From: Gimesia aquarii
Lineage (GTDB): Bacteria > Planctomycetota > Planctomycetia > Planctomycetales > Planctomycetaceae
DNA length: 64,000 nucleotides
Direction: 5' to 3'
NCBI RefSeq assembly: GCF_007748195.1
Contig: NZ_CP037920.1
Location: 4,849,800 to 4,913,799 of the forward strand
Part shown: positions 9,687 through 18,869 of the stretch, piece by piece
Layout: the number at the start of each line of letters is the position of its first letter
How positions within the stretch are numbered: position 1 is the first letter of the stretch
Position numbers and translations under genes: made by a program
Notes under the pieces: generated by a model
The model's input: the letters and a program-made list of their open reading frames with translations, nothing else
Databases searched by the model: none
What the model was told of the DNA's origin: nothing

Positions 9687-10865
9687 ATGCGATTGCTTCA
9701 GCGCTATATTCTCTTTGAATTGCTGCGTGTTTTTACCTTGATGATCACAGTTCTAACAGTCCTGTTGGTGTTTGTGGGAGCCTTCCAGCAAGCAACCAGC
9801 CAGGGCTTAGGGGCTATTCTCGTCCTTAAAATTCTGCCTTTCATCGTCCCTAGTATGTTACCGTTTACGATTCCAGCCACGTTACTTTTAACTGTGTGTG
9901 TGGTTTACGGGCGTATTTCCGGTGACCAGGAAATTACTGCAGCGAAAGCAGCGGGTATTAATGTCCTCTCACTCCTCTGGCCATCCTTTATTTTAGGAGG
10001 ATTTCTGAGTCTTGGGTCACTATTACTAAGCGATCAAATTATCCCCTGGGCTGAAAAAAATATTGAGAATACTATCGCCTGTGAATTAGAAAGTATTTTC
10101 TTAGAAAAACTCCGTTCCCAAAATCAGATACATGATCCAACAAGTGGAATCTCGATCACCGTAATGGGTGTTCGTGATAAAACGCTACTAGTCCCAACAT
10201 TCCGATATTCGCCTGCGAATAAGCAACCCGTTCATCTCCAGGCAGAAGAAGCAACACTGGAATTTGACCTTGAGCACCAGCAAGTTATCTTGCACATTCG
10301 AAAAGGGCACATCGACTTCCCAGGAAAGCCGCGATTTTATGTTGAAAAAGATGACTTTCCTTTTCCACTCCCCAGTCAGAGTGCTATGGCGAAACCAAGA
10401 CACATGACTGTTCAATCCATCAAAACAGAACTTGGAGATCTACAATTAGAACGAGATGAACTGGAATTTCATCGTGATATTGAAGTCGCGATGCTACTGG
10501 CTCTAGGTGATTTTGAACGATTTAATTCACCGGAAATTAATACCGATTTACCTCAAAACCATGTCAAAGAAAAAAGACAAAACAAACTCAAAACAGCGCT
10601 GGCCAGCCGATTCGCCCTGAGCTGTAGTTGTTTCTTTTTTGTATTAGTAGGCTGTCCGTTTTCGATTGCCCAGGCACGAAGGCAATTTCTCACCAGTTTT
10701 TTTATGGTCTTTATGCCCATACTTTTGTTTTATTATCCGATTGTATTGCTAACGATGAATTTAGCAAAGCTGGGCAAAGTTGAACCAAGCTGGTCTCTAT
10801 GGGCGGGTAACGTCGGTTTGTTTTTGATTGCCATTCATTTACTACGAAAAGTGCTTCGAAATTAA
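9687..10865 (+). CDS. LptF/LptG (YjgP/YjgQ) family lipopolysaccharide export permease
   Basis: It has 392 residues. The family forms the inner-membrane permease of the LptB2FG transporter that extracts lipopolysaccharide and passes it to LptC/LptA. It shows the expected plan: an N-terminal amphipathic start and three helices (about residues 10-120, with YGRISGDQEITAAKAAGINV in the coupling-helix region), a periplasmic beta-jellyroll (about 130-290), and three C-terminal helices. The family commonly has about 360-390 residues. LptF and LptG cannot be told apart here, and the second permease is not adjacent. The start ATG lacks a visible ribosome binding site. Confidence 0.9.
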   Translation: MRLLQRYILFELLRVFTLMITVLTVLLVFVGAFQQATSQGLGAILVLKILPFIVPSMLPFTIPATLLLTVCVVYGRISGDQEITAAKAAGINVLSLLWPSFILGGFLSLGSLLLSDQIIPWAEKNIENTIACELESIFLEKLRSQNQIHDPTSGISITVMGVRDKTLLVPTFRYSPANKQPVHLQAEEATLEFDLEHQQVILHIRKGHIDFPGKPRFYVEKDDFPFPLPSQSAMAKPRHMTVQSIKTELGDLQLERDELEFHRDIEVAMLLALGDFERFNSPEINTDLPQNHVKEKRQNKLKTALASRFALSCSCFFFVLVGCPFSIAQARRQFLTSFFMVFMPILLFYYPIVLLTMNLAKLGKVEPSWSLWAGNVGLFLIAIHLLRKVLRN

Positions 10866-10887
10866 AATCTGACTCTAACAGCCCCTT

Positions 10888-11943
10888 TTATTTCCATTGT
10901 GAAAAAAACGTAGTCAATCGCTGCGTTTCACCAAAAATATAGAGAGCGGCAGAAATATGCCCCGAATCCAGCCAGACTAACTCGGGTTTCTTACCTATCG
11001 ATTCCCATAACGCAATGGCACTTTTGGGAGGCAGAATTTCATCATGTTTTGCCACCACCATCAGTACGTCACGGTTCTGCAAGAGATGACCATAAGTGTG
11101 TGGATCGACGGGTGACATAATCTTTAAAAACGATTCATAAGTTCCACCATTCTTTAACCACTGCTGTCGAAATTGCTTCGCATGCGGATGTGGATTTTCC
11201 CAAATCCCCAAAGCGAGATTTCCTCCCCCCAGATAGATAGCGACCTTCTTGAAACGAGGCTCTGCGGCGGAGGAAAGGGCAGACATGATTCCCCCCAGAC
11301 TGATTCCCGTCACTCCCAGACGGTTCGCATCAACTTCCTCTCGACTCATCAGCCAGGCGGTAGCCTGCCGTATATCCAATACCGCTTGAGTCATCCCCTC
11401 GGCTGTATGTTGCGGGACAAAAGAAATCATACGACGATAGCGATCTTCGCCGACGCCACGTCGCTGCGCGTAATAAGGCATTTTAATCGTTAGTGCCGCG
11501 ATACCCTGACGTGCCAAAGAATTGGCAGACATTTCAGAAAGCTCAAAACCGCCTCCCAGAATATGTAAGCAGACGCAGGCAGGAAAAGGGCCTGTTCCTT
11601 CAGGCTGATAGTAGTGGCCGTGGACGGTATTATTGGCTTCGACTTTTGTTTTGACCGGCGATGGGAACGTAACATCATAAACGCGAACCGGCCCACTCAT
11701 TCGCTTGAATTTACACGTATAAGGAAACTGATGCGGATCGAGGTGAAATCGATCAGGAACTTTGCCTTCCATCTCGGTCGTTTCAAAGCGAACCTGTCCC
11801 TGCTCTGGTATGTCTACAAACACAGGACCGGTTGGTTTATTTTCCGCCTTGCTTTGTTCGCTCATCACTGCAAAACAAGCGATGATTCCCAAAACCAGGA
11901 TTAGAAAACGTCGTTCCAAAAGCGTACATTGCTTCAAAGCCAT
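10888..11943 (-). CDS. Secreted alpha/beta hydrolase (acetyl-xylan-esterase / dienelactone-hydrolase-like)
   Basis: ATG 11943 is preferred over the upstream TTG (11991) because the protein then starts with a normal signal peptide (ILVLGIIACFAVMS). It has about 351 residues. An alpha/beta-hydrolase fold is visible: a nucleophile elbow G-I-S-L-G-G, a later acid strand VVAKHDEILPP, and the catalytic-His region LDSGHISAA near the C-terminus. Proteins of this kind in planctomycetes are often sugar-ester or plant-polymer esterases, but the substrate cannot be read from sequence. It is convergent with the LptF/G gene (22 bp between stops). Confidence 0.85.
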   Translation of the reverse strand: MALKQCTLLERRFLILVLGIIACFAVMSEQSKAENKPTGPVFVDIPEQGQVRFETTEMEGKVPDRFHLDPHQFPYTCKFKRMSGPVRVYDVTFPSPVKTKVEANNTVHGHYYQPEGTGPFPACVCLHILGGGFELSEMSANSLARQGIAALTIKMPYYAQRRGVGEDRYRRMISFVPQHTAEGMTQAVLDIRQATAWLMSREEVDANRLGVTGISLGGIMSALSSAAEPRFKKVAIYLGGGNLALGIWENPHPHAKQFRQQWLKNGGTYESFLKIMSPVDPHTYGHLLQNRDVLMVVAKHDEILPPKSAIALWESIGKKPELVWLDSGHISAALYIFGETQRLTTFFSQWK

Positions 11944-12112
11944 TGTGTCAAAGATTCCCGTTCTTCTGAAATTAATTGGAAACAACCACAATTTCAGTTT
12001 TGTGGCCGCATTGCAAATATGGTTTTATTTTAGACCAATGCTTCCCAATTATGTAGACCGATTTTGACTGAACGGATAAGGAGTGAGAAAAGAAGGAAGA
12101 TATAAGCGAAGA

Positions 12113-12355
12113 TTACGATTCCCGGTCAGACCAGGTTTCAACAGAAGTTTCAACACCTTTCCCTGCGTTGAGTACACGTTCAATTTCCTCAGCAGACATG
12201 CCGGATGCCAACATATGATGCTTCAAATCCACATCTTTCTGGTGGCAGGCCGCTTTCGTCCAGGCACTAGCGACAATTGCGATAATCCCGCAAAGAAAGG
12301 GCAACCCAAACAGACAAATGACGGCTGTTAAACCAACAAGATCATAGTCACCCAT
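12113..12355 (-). CDS. Small membrane protein of unknown function
   Basis: It has 80 residues. The start ATG is preceded by AGGAGAAAATT, a strong ribosome binding site. It has one long hydrophobic helix (about residues 7-30) and a cytoplasmic tail with the helix-turn pattern HHMLASGMSAEEIERVLNAG. No named domain is assigned. It stands alone between the hydrolase and the tmRNA. Confidence 0.75.
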   Translation of the reverse strand: MGDYDLVGLTAVICLFGLPFLCGIIAIVASAWTKAACHQKDVDLKHHMLASGMSAEEIERVLNAGKGVETSVETWSDRES

Positions 12356-12643
12356 AATTTTCTCCTGAGATGCATCAAAGAATTTAAATCGTGTTAGATT
12401 GATGTAAGTTCGTTGATTCGATCAGAATATTTGCAGTGAGACTATTTTAATGGGAATTATTTTTGAGTTACCATCAAGATAGTAAAAAACAGGCACTTTT
12501 CACTATAAAATCATATGCGTCAGTAATTTCGGGAAACAGAGTAATTTGACTCCCGCTCATCTGCTGATAATAATAGAAGGAGAGCGTGGAAATATTCTAT
12601 TTTGCATTCAACCATTTGTTCACAATTTACGTATTACTAAAAA

Positions 12644-12998
12644 GGGGGCGATCGGATTCGACTGGTTCACCGTATGTTAGGGTGGCGTGCCGTGGTTGAT
12701 CAGTTGGCCACGTTAAAAGCTGATCACAATCTAATTGCAAACAAGCAATTTTCAATGGCTGCTTAATAAAAGCAACCCCGGCTTAGGAATCCCTGTCTGA
12801 GGAGTCCGAAGGCTGGTCACAAAATCAGACTGGTATCAGATCAATGTCCGCTCCGTCTGATATGAGATCCGTGGTGGACTGGCTACCGAAGGGCTTTGTT
12901 TATTGTGCCTGAAGTAGCGAGACTCAAACAATAAAATATGCACGTAGAGGCCTTAGCTGAGGGTTCACAGGACGCGGGTTCAATTCCCGCCGCCTCCA
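12644..12998 (+). ncRNA. ssrA: Transfer-messenger RNA (tmRNA)
   Basis: tmRNA rescues ribosomes stalled on broken mRNAs and tags the product for proteolysis. The 5' end GGGGGCG pairs with CGCCTCC at the 3' end (7 bp with one G-U), the discriminator is A, and the T arm is GCGGG-TTCAATT-CCCGC. The tag frame starts at GCA 12737 and reads ANKQFSMAA followed by two TAA stops (12764-12769). The laid-out tag, including the charged Ala, is AANKQFSMAA. CCA is not encoded, as in the tRNA array further on. Length is 355 nt, normal for a one-piece tmRNA. Confidence 0.97.
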
Positions 12999-12999
12999 T

Positions 13000-13028
13000 A
13001 GAGCTGTCCAGTATCGGACAGCTCTTTT
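13000..13028 (+). terminator. Rho-independent terminator of tmRNA
   Basis: A perfect 10-bp stem (AGAGCTGTCC / GGACAGCTCT) with a 6-nt loop is followed by TTTT, and it starts one base after the tmRNA 3' end. Confidence 0.9.
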
Positions 13029-13123
13029 CATTTAAGGGCAGCGATCACTTCCAATCACCGATTGCGCCTCGTGTCATCATTTCACCTGAATTACATACGA
13101 TCCGGGAAGATTTCAATAAAAAG

Positions 13124-13158
13124 AGGTCATCTTACGAATCGAACTCATAAGATGACCT
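13124..13158 (-). terminator. Rho-independent terminator after the hybrid-cluster protein gene
   Basis: On the minus strand a perfect 11-bp stem (AGGTCATCTTA / TAAGATGACCT) with a 13-nt loop is followed by CTTTTTATT. It lies 20 bp past the hcp stop codon. Confidence 0.88.
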
Positions 13159-13177
13159 GAAGCACTTCTATCATTTC

Positions 13178-14464
13178 TTAATTTGTTAATTGAAACAATT
13201 CTTGTGGAGGTTCTGCTTCGATCAGCTTAAGATCGAATTTCTCCTGCAGAATTTTAAATACATTGGGAGTGATAAATGCCGGTGGCTCGGGACCAATACG
13301 AATCCCCTTCACTCCGAGATGTAGAAGAGTCAGTAGAACTGCAACCGCCTTTTGCTCAAACCAGGAAATCACAAGAGTTAACGGAAGATCATTCACACTG
13401 CAGTCAAATGAATCCGCCAATGCGGACGCCACTTTAATGGCTCCATAGGCATCGTTACATTGTCCCATATCAAGTAATCGTGGCAAACCTGCCACAGTTC
13501 CGTAGTCGTAATCACGGATACGGAACTTCCCACAGCCTAAAGTCAAAATAACCGATTCTTGTGGTGCCTGTTGCGCGACTTGGGTGAAGTAGTTTCGTCC
13601 GGTTTCCGCACCATCGCAACCACCAATGAGATAGAAGTGTTTGATATCACCCGATTTGACCGCATCGACGATCTGATCAGCGACCCCCAGAATGACTCCA
13701 TGATGAAAACCAATCGTCGACTCACCGGTCTGCTGTTCAACCAATGGCTGACATTCACGGGCTTTCTCTATGACGGCAGTGAAGTCATTGTCCTTCAATC
13801 GAACCCCTCCGGGAACTGCTGTCACTCGAGTTGTAAATAAACGATCAGCGTAAGATTCCCAGGGGATCAATACACAATTCGTCGTAGCCACTACCGGACC
13901 GGAAAACTGGGTGAACTCCAATTGTTGATTCTGCCACGCGGTGCCGAAATGTCCCGCCAAATGAGGATGTTTTTTGAGCTCCGGGTAGCTATGCGCGGGA
14001 AGCATCTCTCCATGTGTGTAGACGTTAATGCCCATGCCGGCAGTTTGTTCCAGAAGATCAGAAAGATCCAGAAGATCATGTCCGGTGACGAGAATTCCGG
14101 GGCCTGCTTTAGTGCCTTCACTCACAGTGGTCGGCTCTGGTGTTCCAAATTTCTCAGCATGCCCTTCATCCAGCATCTGCATTACGCGTAAATTCATGCG
14201 ACCACATTCCATTACCAGTTCCAGCAACGATTCCAGATCAAAGTTCACATTCGTCATAGTGGCGAAGAGCGCTTCTTCAATAAACGCGCTGACCTCATCG
14301 TCCGTCTTTCCCAGACGACGAGCATGGTTGGCGTAGGCAGCCATCCCCTTGACCCCATATAACAGTGTTTCCTGTAATGATTGCATATCGGGGTCTTTGC
14401 CACAGACACCAACATCTGTACAACCGGTTCCTTGGGATGTTTGTTCGCATTGATTACAAAACAT
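13178..14464 (-). CDS. hcp: Hybrid-cluster protein (hydroxylamine / NO reductase-like), compact form
   Basis: It has 428 residues, and GGAG lies six bases before the ATG. Hybrid-cluster proteins carry an N-terminal Fe-S cubane and a 4Fe-2S-2O cluster, and act in nitrosative-stress defence. The cubane motif is at the N-terminus (C3-x2-C6-x8-C15-x5-C21). All hybrid-cluster ligand sites appear present: GHD, HGEM, TTNC, GGCDGAE, LGCGKF, MGQCND and FEQKA. The common form has about 550 residues; this one lacks roughly 110 residues of the helical part after the cubane, like the short class III proteins. It is divergent from a protoglobin, another haem/NO-linked protein, and the shared intergenic region has a 24-bp inverted repeat. 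A terminator follows. Confidence 0.93.
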   Translation of the reverse strand: MFCNQCEQTSQGTGCTDVGVCGKDPDMQSLQETLLYGVKGMAAYANHARRLGKTDDEVSAFIEEALFATMTNVNFDLESLLELVMECGRMNLRVMQMLDEGHAEKFGTPEPTTVSEGTKAGPGILVTGHDLLDLSDLLEQTAGMGINVYTHGEMLPAHSYPELKKHPHLAGHFGTAWQNQQLEFTQFSGPVVATTNCVLIPWESYADRLFTTRVTAVPGGVRLKDNDFTAVIEKARECQPLVEQQTGESTIGFHHGVILGVADQIVDAVKSGDIKHFYLIGGCDGAETGRNYFTQVAQQAPQESVILTLGCGKFRIRDYDYGTVAGLPRLLDMGQCNDAYGAIKVASALADSFDCSVNDLPLTLVISWFEQKAVAVLLTLLHLGVKGIRIGPEPPAFITPNVFKILQEKFDLKLIEAEPPQELFQLTN

Positions 14465-14500
14465 AGCGACTCCGATCTTTTAAATACGGGAAAATAGATG

Positions 14501-14524
14501 ATTGTTGCTACACTGATCAACAAT
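14501..14524. promoter_or_regulatory. Candidate operator between hcp and protoglobin
   Basis: A 24-bp inverted repeat has 7-bp arms, ATTGTTG and CAACAAT, separated by 10 bp. It sits 37 bp upstream of the hcp start and 119 bp upstream of the protoglobin start. The half-sites resemble CRP/FNR-type boxes (TTGAT-N4-ATCAA) only loosely and the spacing is larger. The binding protein is unknown. Confidence 0.45.
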
Positions 14525-14642
14525 TTAAATCCTGTGTTTTCAACGTGTTTTCTCTTGTGTAAGATAATAATCAGACCCATAATTGGATGTCAAGATCCAA
14601 ATATCCTTTTATCTGTAGTAACATAGAAACATAGTAATAGAC

Positions 14643-15227
14643 ATGAAACATATTGATGAGCAACTGCTGGAAACCGATCTCGCTTATCGTTTTGAATACC
14701 TCAAAGAGTTTATCGGTTTTGATGAAGCCGATGTGACAGCAATCCGTAATACGATCCCTCACTTTGCACCACGCATCAACGGTCTGGTTGATGCGACTTA
14801 CGAGCGACTACTCAACTATGATGCAACCGCGCGTCACTTCGTACCACGTCAACATGGCTATGAGGGAGCAGTTCCCGAATCACTAGAGGAACTCACGGCT
14901 GAGGATAACCAGATCAAATTTCGGAAAGACCATCTCCAAAGATATTTTATGAAGTTACTGGGACATTCATATGACGCGAAAATGGTCCTCTATCTGGATA
15001 TGGTAGGTAAGATTCATACTCCCAAAGCAGGGAATGAACAGCTCGATATTTCCCTCGTTCAGATGAACGCGTTGCTGGGTTTAATATCAGATCAATTGAT
15101 CGAAATTTTTCTTGAGTTAGACATTCCAAATGATCAGAAATTCGCAGCCATCCGAGCGTTTCAGAAACTACTCTGGATACAGAATGATTTTATTTCCCGC
15201 CATTATATCGAAATCTCACACGACTGA
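14643..15227 (+). CDS. Protoglobin-family haem protein
   Basis: It has 194 residues and is a stand-alone globin of the protoglobin / globin-coupled-sensor family, which binds O2, CO and NO. The N-terminal extension and the helices read as family-like: FIGFDEADVTAIRN, FAPRINGLVDATYERLL, FRKDHLQRYFMKLLGHSYDAKMV in two parts, with LDMVGKIH giving the likely proximal histidine. No sensor output domain is attached, so it is probably a scavenger or dioxygenase rather than a signal transducer. Divergence from the hybrid-cluster protein suggests a shared response to NO or low oxygen. No ribosome binding site stands out. Confidence 0.9.
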   Translation: MKHIDEQLLETDLAYRFEYLKEFIGFDEADVTAIRNTIPHFAPRINGLVDATYERLLNYDATARHFVPRQHGYEGAVPESLEELTAEDNQIKFRKDHLQRYFMKLLGHSYDAKMVLYLDMVGKIHTPKAGNEQLDISLVQMNALLGLISDQLIEIFLELDIPNDQKFAAIRAFQKLLWIQNDFISRHYIEISHD

Positions 15228-15244
15228 CGTGTCTGAGATTTTTT
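15213..15244 (+). terminator. Terminator overlapping the end of the protoglobin gene
   Basis: ATCTCA / TGAGAT (6 bp) encloses CACG / CGTG (4 bp) with a 2-nt bulge, followed by TTTTTT. The 5' arm lies inside the last codons of the gene. Confidence 0.75.
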
Positions 15245-15352
15245 GAGCTTCTTATTTCTATTAATGCCAAAATCGAACAGAAGCATTAACTCGTTGCTTC
15301 TGTGTGGAACAGAGAATGAATCGGTCGGCTTAATTCGATGTTCTCAGCGGAT

Positions 15353-17530
15353 TCACTGCTGCTTTTTAGATTGTACGTGAAGTTGTATGATGGGAGTACA
15401 GGGACCGGGTGCACCAACCCGAATATCGCTTCGCCAAGTCTGTGCCACCGTGATCGCGTAAGTTCCGACGGGTATTTTTGATGTGTTAACAAGCGGAGCA
15501 TTCACAATACCGTCCTTGCTGAGCGGAATATTGACAGGAGTTCCAAGATTGCATTTGATACCTTCTGCCAGATTTACCACCAGCGGCACCTCTTTCGCAT
15601 TTGCTGCACCATGGACACGAACAGGTATCTTTGCTGTCTCGCCTTGCGTAATGGTCAGCTCCTTGATCATTGATTCCAGCCAAAGATCACGAGGTTTGGC
15701 AACTGTGGTATAAGCCTGAGGCGCAACTCGAAAAAAACCGGTATCGCTCGTGCGGAACCACGTCAATGGATACGCAACCCTTTCGATCACTTCTCCCTTA
15801 TGCTTCACGCGGCCCACGACACGAAATGGAACCGTTGTTCCAACCGGCACGTCCTTTGGCGCAGTGATTGTCAGAAACACGCGATCTTGATATGGGTTTT
15901 TAGGACGTTCTTTAGTGTTACCGAGTGCTTTGGCCTGGCTTCCCTTCCAACCATCGGGCAGTCCTTCAATTGAGAGATCAATGTCGAAGTTCCGAGAACT
16001 CATCCAATCAACGCGAACTGTCAATCCAGCTGTACTGCCTGGCCCCCAAATAGGAACCGCGTCAGGAAAATGACGTAAAGCAAAACGGGGTTTCGTTCCG
16101 TAACGCTTCATTGACAAACGATAGACGGCTCGAGAGCCACTTGTTCCGTTACTGTTAGTCACGCGGACATAATAGTCCCCTGATGTCTTTGGTTGAAATA
16201 CGAGCCCACTATCGGTGGTATTAAAATCGTGGTAAGCAGCAAAACCAGGTCCAATTGAACCATCATCATCGTTTTCACTTAATAGCTTCCCATCAGCACT
16301 AAAAACCTCCAAATAGGTATCAACGGGTGATCTGATAAACCGATGTGCGAACACCTGCAAAAAAACATATTGTTTTTCCTGCAACCGAATACGATACCAA
16401 TCAACGTCGTCTTTTGACTCAAACTGACCGTAGACCATCGCCTCCATTTCTAAATCGTTGGCCTTTGCTCGTTCATTGTTTGGCTCTCTCTCAACAGATT
16501 CTGTATCATCCCCCAGGAGTACAGGAACATCCTGCCCACTGGTCGCTCCAGGCAGAGCGAGATACTGTAGAGGAAAAAACGTACCTTCATTTGCCGAAAT
16601 CAACTGTCGCGTACCGGCAGGGACATTGGGCCCACGGAGTTCTACCTCCACTGTTTTACCCCGCTGGATACCAGGTGGAAATACACTGGTAACGTAGGGG
16701 ACTTCGCCAATAGTCAATCGATAGACGGCTTCCGGGTAACCATTGTACGCAACGAGCTTCAGTCGTGCAGTGTAAATACCAGAGGTAGGGACCTCAAAAT
16801 GGATCATCGGGTCATAGCCCACTTCATCAAGCGATTCCGCGATGACCACACCTTGTTCGTCAAGCAACTCCAGTGTGAAATCGGTAATTCCCCAATTGCT
16901 CCCACTTCCGTGGACGTCTAACGAATGAGCGGCCACTGCAATAACAAGTTTTTGACCTTGTTTGGCAGAGAAGCGAAAGCAGTCCATGTCAGCCTTGGGG
17001 TTGATTTGCCCGTTCACGACAACCGGCAATTTCATCGATTCGGCTTTGTCTAATTCGTTATTTGGTTCTTTCTCGATATGCTCGGACAGTCCACTTACTA
17101 CAAAGTGCCCAAAGTTTGTGATCCCCGACTGTTCGTTGACCACACGCACCCACCTGCGTCCGGGTGGAGCGTCGTTTGCAATAGTGAATTTCGCTTGGAC
17201 TGTATCATTTTTGGAAATGGCCTTTAAATCACTGACTGTGATTCCTGGTGGCCCCTCGATGAGAATCTTTTGCGGCGCTGCTAATCCACCTTTTCCTTTT
17301 CGACCATGGAGTTCCACGGTGACTGTCGTTCCCTGCTGACCGCCGGCGGGAAAAATTGAATCCAGTCGGCATTCGTAATAGTCAGGCGGTTTCAACTCAG
17401 AAATCGCGTGAGACACATAGCTCAACGACATCACTACAATCAGAGTTAACCGTAAACAAAGAGCGCTATGTCTGCGTGAGGAGAGAATACCGATACGTTC
17501 ATGTTGAACTGTGGATTTGCTTTGGCCCAT
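15353..17530 (-). CDS. Secreted PPC-domain (pre-peptidase C-terminal) protein
   Basis: It has 725 residues. ATG 17530 overlaps the stop of the upstream DUF1501 gene (TGATG), so translation is probably coupled. A signal segment (LCLRLTLIVVMSLSYVSHA) is followed by IPT/TIG-like and PPC-type beta domains: DSIFPAGGQQGTTVTVELHG, EPNNELDKAESM, DVDWYRIRLQEKQYVFLQVF, SGDYYVRVTNSNG. The family is common in planctomycetes next to DUF1549/DUF1553 and DUF1501 genes, as here, and probably forms part of an exported complex of unknown role. It is the third gene of a minus-strand operon. Confidence 0.88.
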   Translation of the reverse strand: MGQSKSTVQHERIGILSSRRHSALCLRLTLIVVMSLSYVSHAISELKPPDYYECRLDSIFPAGGQQGTTVTVELHGRKGKGGLAAPQKILIEGPPGITVSDLKAISKNDTVQAKFTIANDAPPGRRWVRVVNEQSGITNFGHFVVSGLSEHIEKEPNNELDKAESMKLPVVVNGQINPKADMDCFRFSAKQGQKLVIAVAAHSLDVHGSGSNWGITDFTLELLDEQGVVIAESLDEVGYDPMIHFEVPTSGIYTARLKLVAYNGYPEAVYRLTIGEVPYVTSVFPPGIQRGKTVEVELRGPNVPAGTRQLISANEGTFFPLQYLALPGATSGQDVPVLLGDDTESVEREPNNERAKANDLEMEAMVYGQFESKDDVDWYRIRLQEKQYVFLQVFAHRFIRSPVDTYLEVFSADGKLLSENDDDGSIGPGFAAYHDFNTTDSGLVFQPKTSGDYYVRVTNSNGTSGSRAVYRLSMKRYGTKPRFALRHFPDAVPIWGPGSTAGLTVRVDWMSSRNFDIDLSIEGLPDGWKGSQAKALGNTKERPKNPYQDRVFLTITAPKDVPVGTTVPFRVVGRVKHKGEVIERVAYPLTWFRTSDTGFFRVAPQAYTTVAKPRDLWLESMIKELTITQGETAKIPVRVHGAANAKEVPLVVNLAEGIKCNLGTPVNIPLSKDGIVNAPLVNTSKIPVGTYAITVAQTWRSDIRVGAPGPCTPIIQLHVQSKKQQ

Positions 17531-18855
17531 CAAGCTATGACCCCCTTAATCGGTTTGCCGCCATTATTCAGAAATACAGGACGACCATCTTCGGTGTGAT
17601 ATTCTTTGCTGCCGTCGATTCCAAGAATACGGAAAATTGTCGCGGCGTAGTCAAGTGTGTCATTGGTTTGTCCCACAACATGTTCACAGCGAGAGTTTGT
17701 ACGACCTATAACCGAACCCATGGCAGTACCTGCCCCACTCAAACCGACGACATTGCAGGGAGCATAATGATCGCGACCTGCGGCCCCGTTGACTTTCGGA
17801 GTCCGTCCAAATTCACCCGCACAGATCACCAATGTGGAATCAAGTAAACCACGGGTTTCCAGATCTTCCAGTAAAGCTGACCATGCCTGATCGAGGGTCG
17901 GCAACAGAGGCGACTTAAGCTCGATAAAGTTCTTGTCATGCGTATCCCAACCATCTAGGTTGACTGTCACAAAACGTACGCCTGATTCGATAAGCCGTCG
18001 AGCCAGTAATGCCCCTTGTCCACCGCGGGTTCTGCCATAACGATCACGCAACTTCGCAGGTTCCTCATCTAATTTAAATGCTTTTTTGGCTGCAGACGAA
18101 GTGATGAGATCAAATGCCTGACGATAGAATTCTCCCTTTTCAGCGACTGCTCCTGAAAGTTCTTTCTGTCGCTGCCAGGTATCAAGTCGTGTTAACATTT
18201 GCTGACGACGCTGCATGCGTTTCTGCAAGGATTCGGCCACACTAACATCCCGAATCTGAAAGTTTTTAGCATTGGGATCAGCACGAATCCATAGTGGATC
18301 AAATGCAGAACCAAGGTAGCCCGCCCCTGAATAAAGTAACTTACCTCCTAAAACAACGTTGGGAGGAATTGCCTGTTTCCAGCCTTTTTCATGTCCCACC
18401 ACGGAGCCAAACGACGGAAAAACGACTACACCCGATGGTTCACCAGTGGGGTCCGGTCTTTGGGGATACCCCGTGAGCATATAATGGGTAGCCGCGGCAT
18501 GATCACCGCTCATCGTGTGAGCAATTGATTTCACTAAGCAAACCTTGTCCATCACACGTGCCATACGTGGGAGATGCTCACAAACGGGCATCTCTGGAAT
18601 ATTACTACTAATCTGTTGGAACTCACCCCGAAACTCAACTGGCGCTTCGGGTTTCATATCGAACGTGTCAATATTGCTCATCCCGCCATTCGTCCACAGA
18701 AGGATACAATTGATGTCCTTCTTGGCACTCCCTGTTGCGCGGGCTTCGAGTAATCGAGGAAGTGACAGGTTCAATAGTGGTAAGCTACCAACTTGCAAAA
18801 ACGCGCGGCGTGAAAGCCCTTGGCAATTTCGCATCATTCGGTCAATTGAAAACAT
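17530..18855 (-). CDS. DUF1501 family protein, Tat-exported
   Basis: ATG 18855 is chosen over 18873 because GGGAAGGACC lies just upstream and within the longer reading. It has 441 residues. The N-terminus carries a twin-arginine signal (LSRRAFLQVGSLPLLNLSLP). The DUF1501 fold belongs to the alkaline-phosphatase/sulfatase superfamily; typical motifs are LLWTNGGMSNIDTFDMKP, HTMSGDHAAATHYMLTGY, VRFVTVNLDGWDTHDKNF, CAGEFGRTPKVNGAAGRDHY and YHTEDGRPV. Catalytic activity has not been established for most members. It is translationally linked to the genes on both sides (DUF1553 before, PPC after). Confidence 0.93.
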   Translation of the reverse strand: MFSIDRMMRNCQGLSRRAFLQVGSLPLLNLSLPRLLEARATGSAKKDINCILLWTNGGMSNIDTFDMKPEAPVEFRGEFQQISSNIPEMPVCEHLPRMARVMDKVCLVKSIAHTMSGDHAAATHYMLTGYPQRPDPTGEPSGVVVFPSFGSVVGHEKGWKQAIPPNVVLGGKLLYSGAGYLGSAFDPLWIRADPNAKNFQIRDVSVAESLQKRMQRRQQMLTRLDTWQRQKELSGAVAEKGEFYRQAFDLITSSAAKKAFKLDEEPAKLRDRYGRTRGGQGALLARRLIESGVRFVTVNLDGWDTHDKNFIELKSPLLPTLDQAWSALLEDLETRGLLDSTLVICAGEFGRTPKVNGAAGRDHYAPCNVVGLSGAGTAMGSVIGRTNSRCEHVVGQTNDTLDYAATIFRILGIDGSKEYHTEDGRPVFLNNGGKPIKGVIA

Positions 18856-18869
18856 AGTTGGTCCTTCCC

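Noticed and set aside
12938-13150. Plus-strand ORF of 70 codons
   Set aside because: It lies across the tmRNA 3' end, the terminator and the hcp terminator.
14501-14524. Classical FNR box at hcp
   Set aside because: The repeat has 7-bp arms and a 10-bp gap; it does not match TTGAT-N4-ATCAA, so I list it only as an unassigned inverted repeat.
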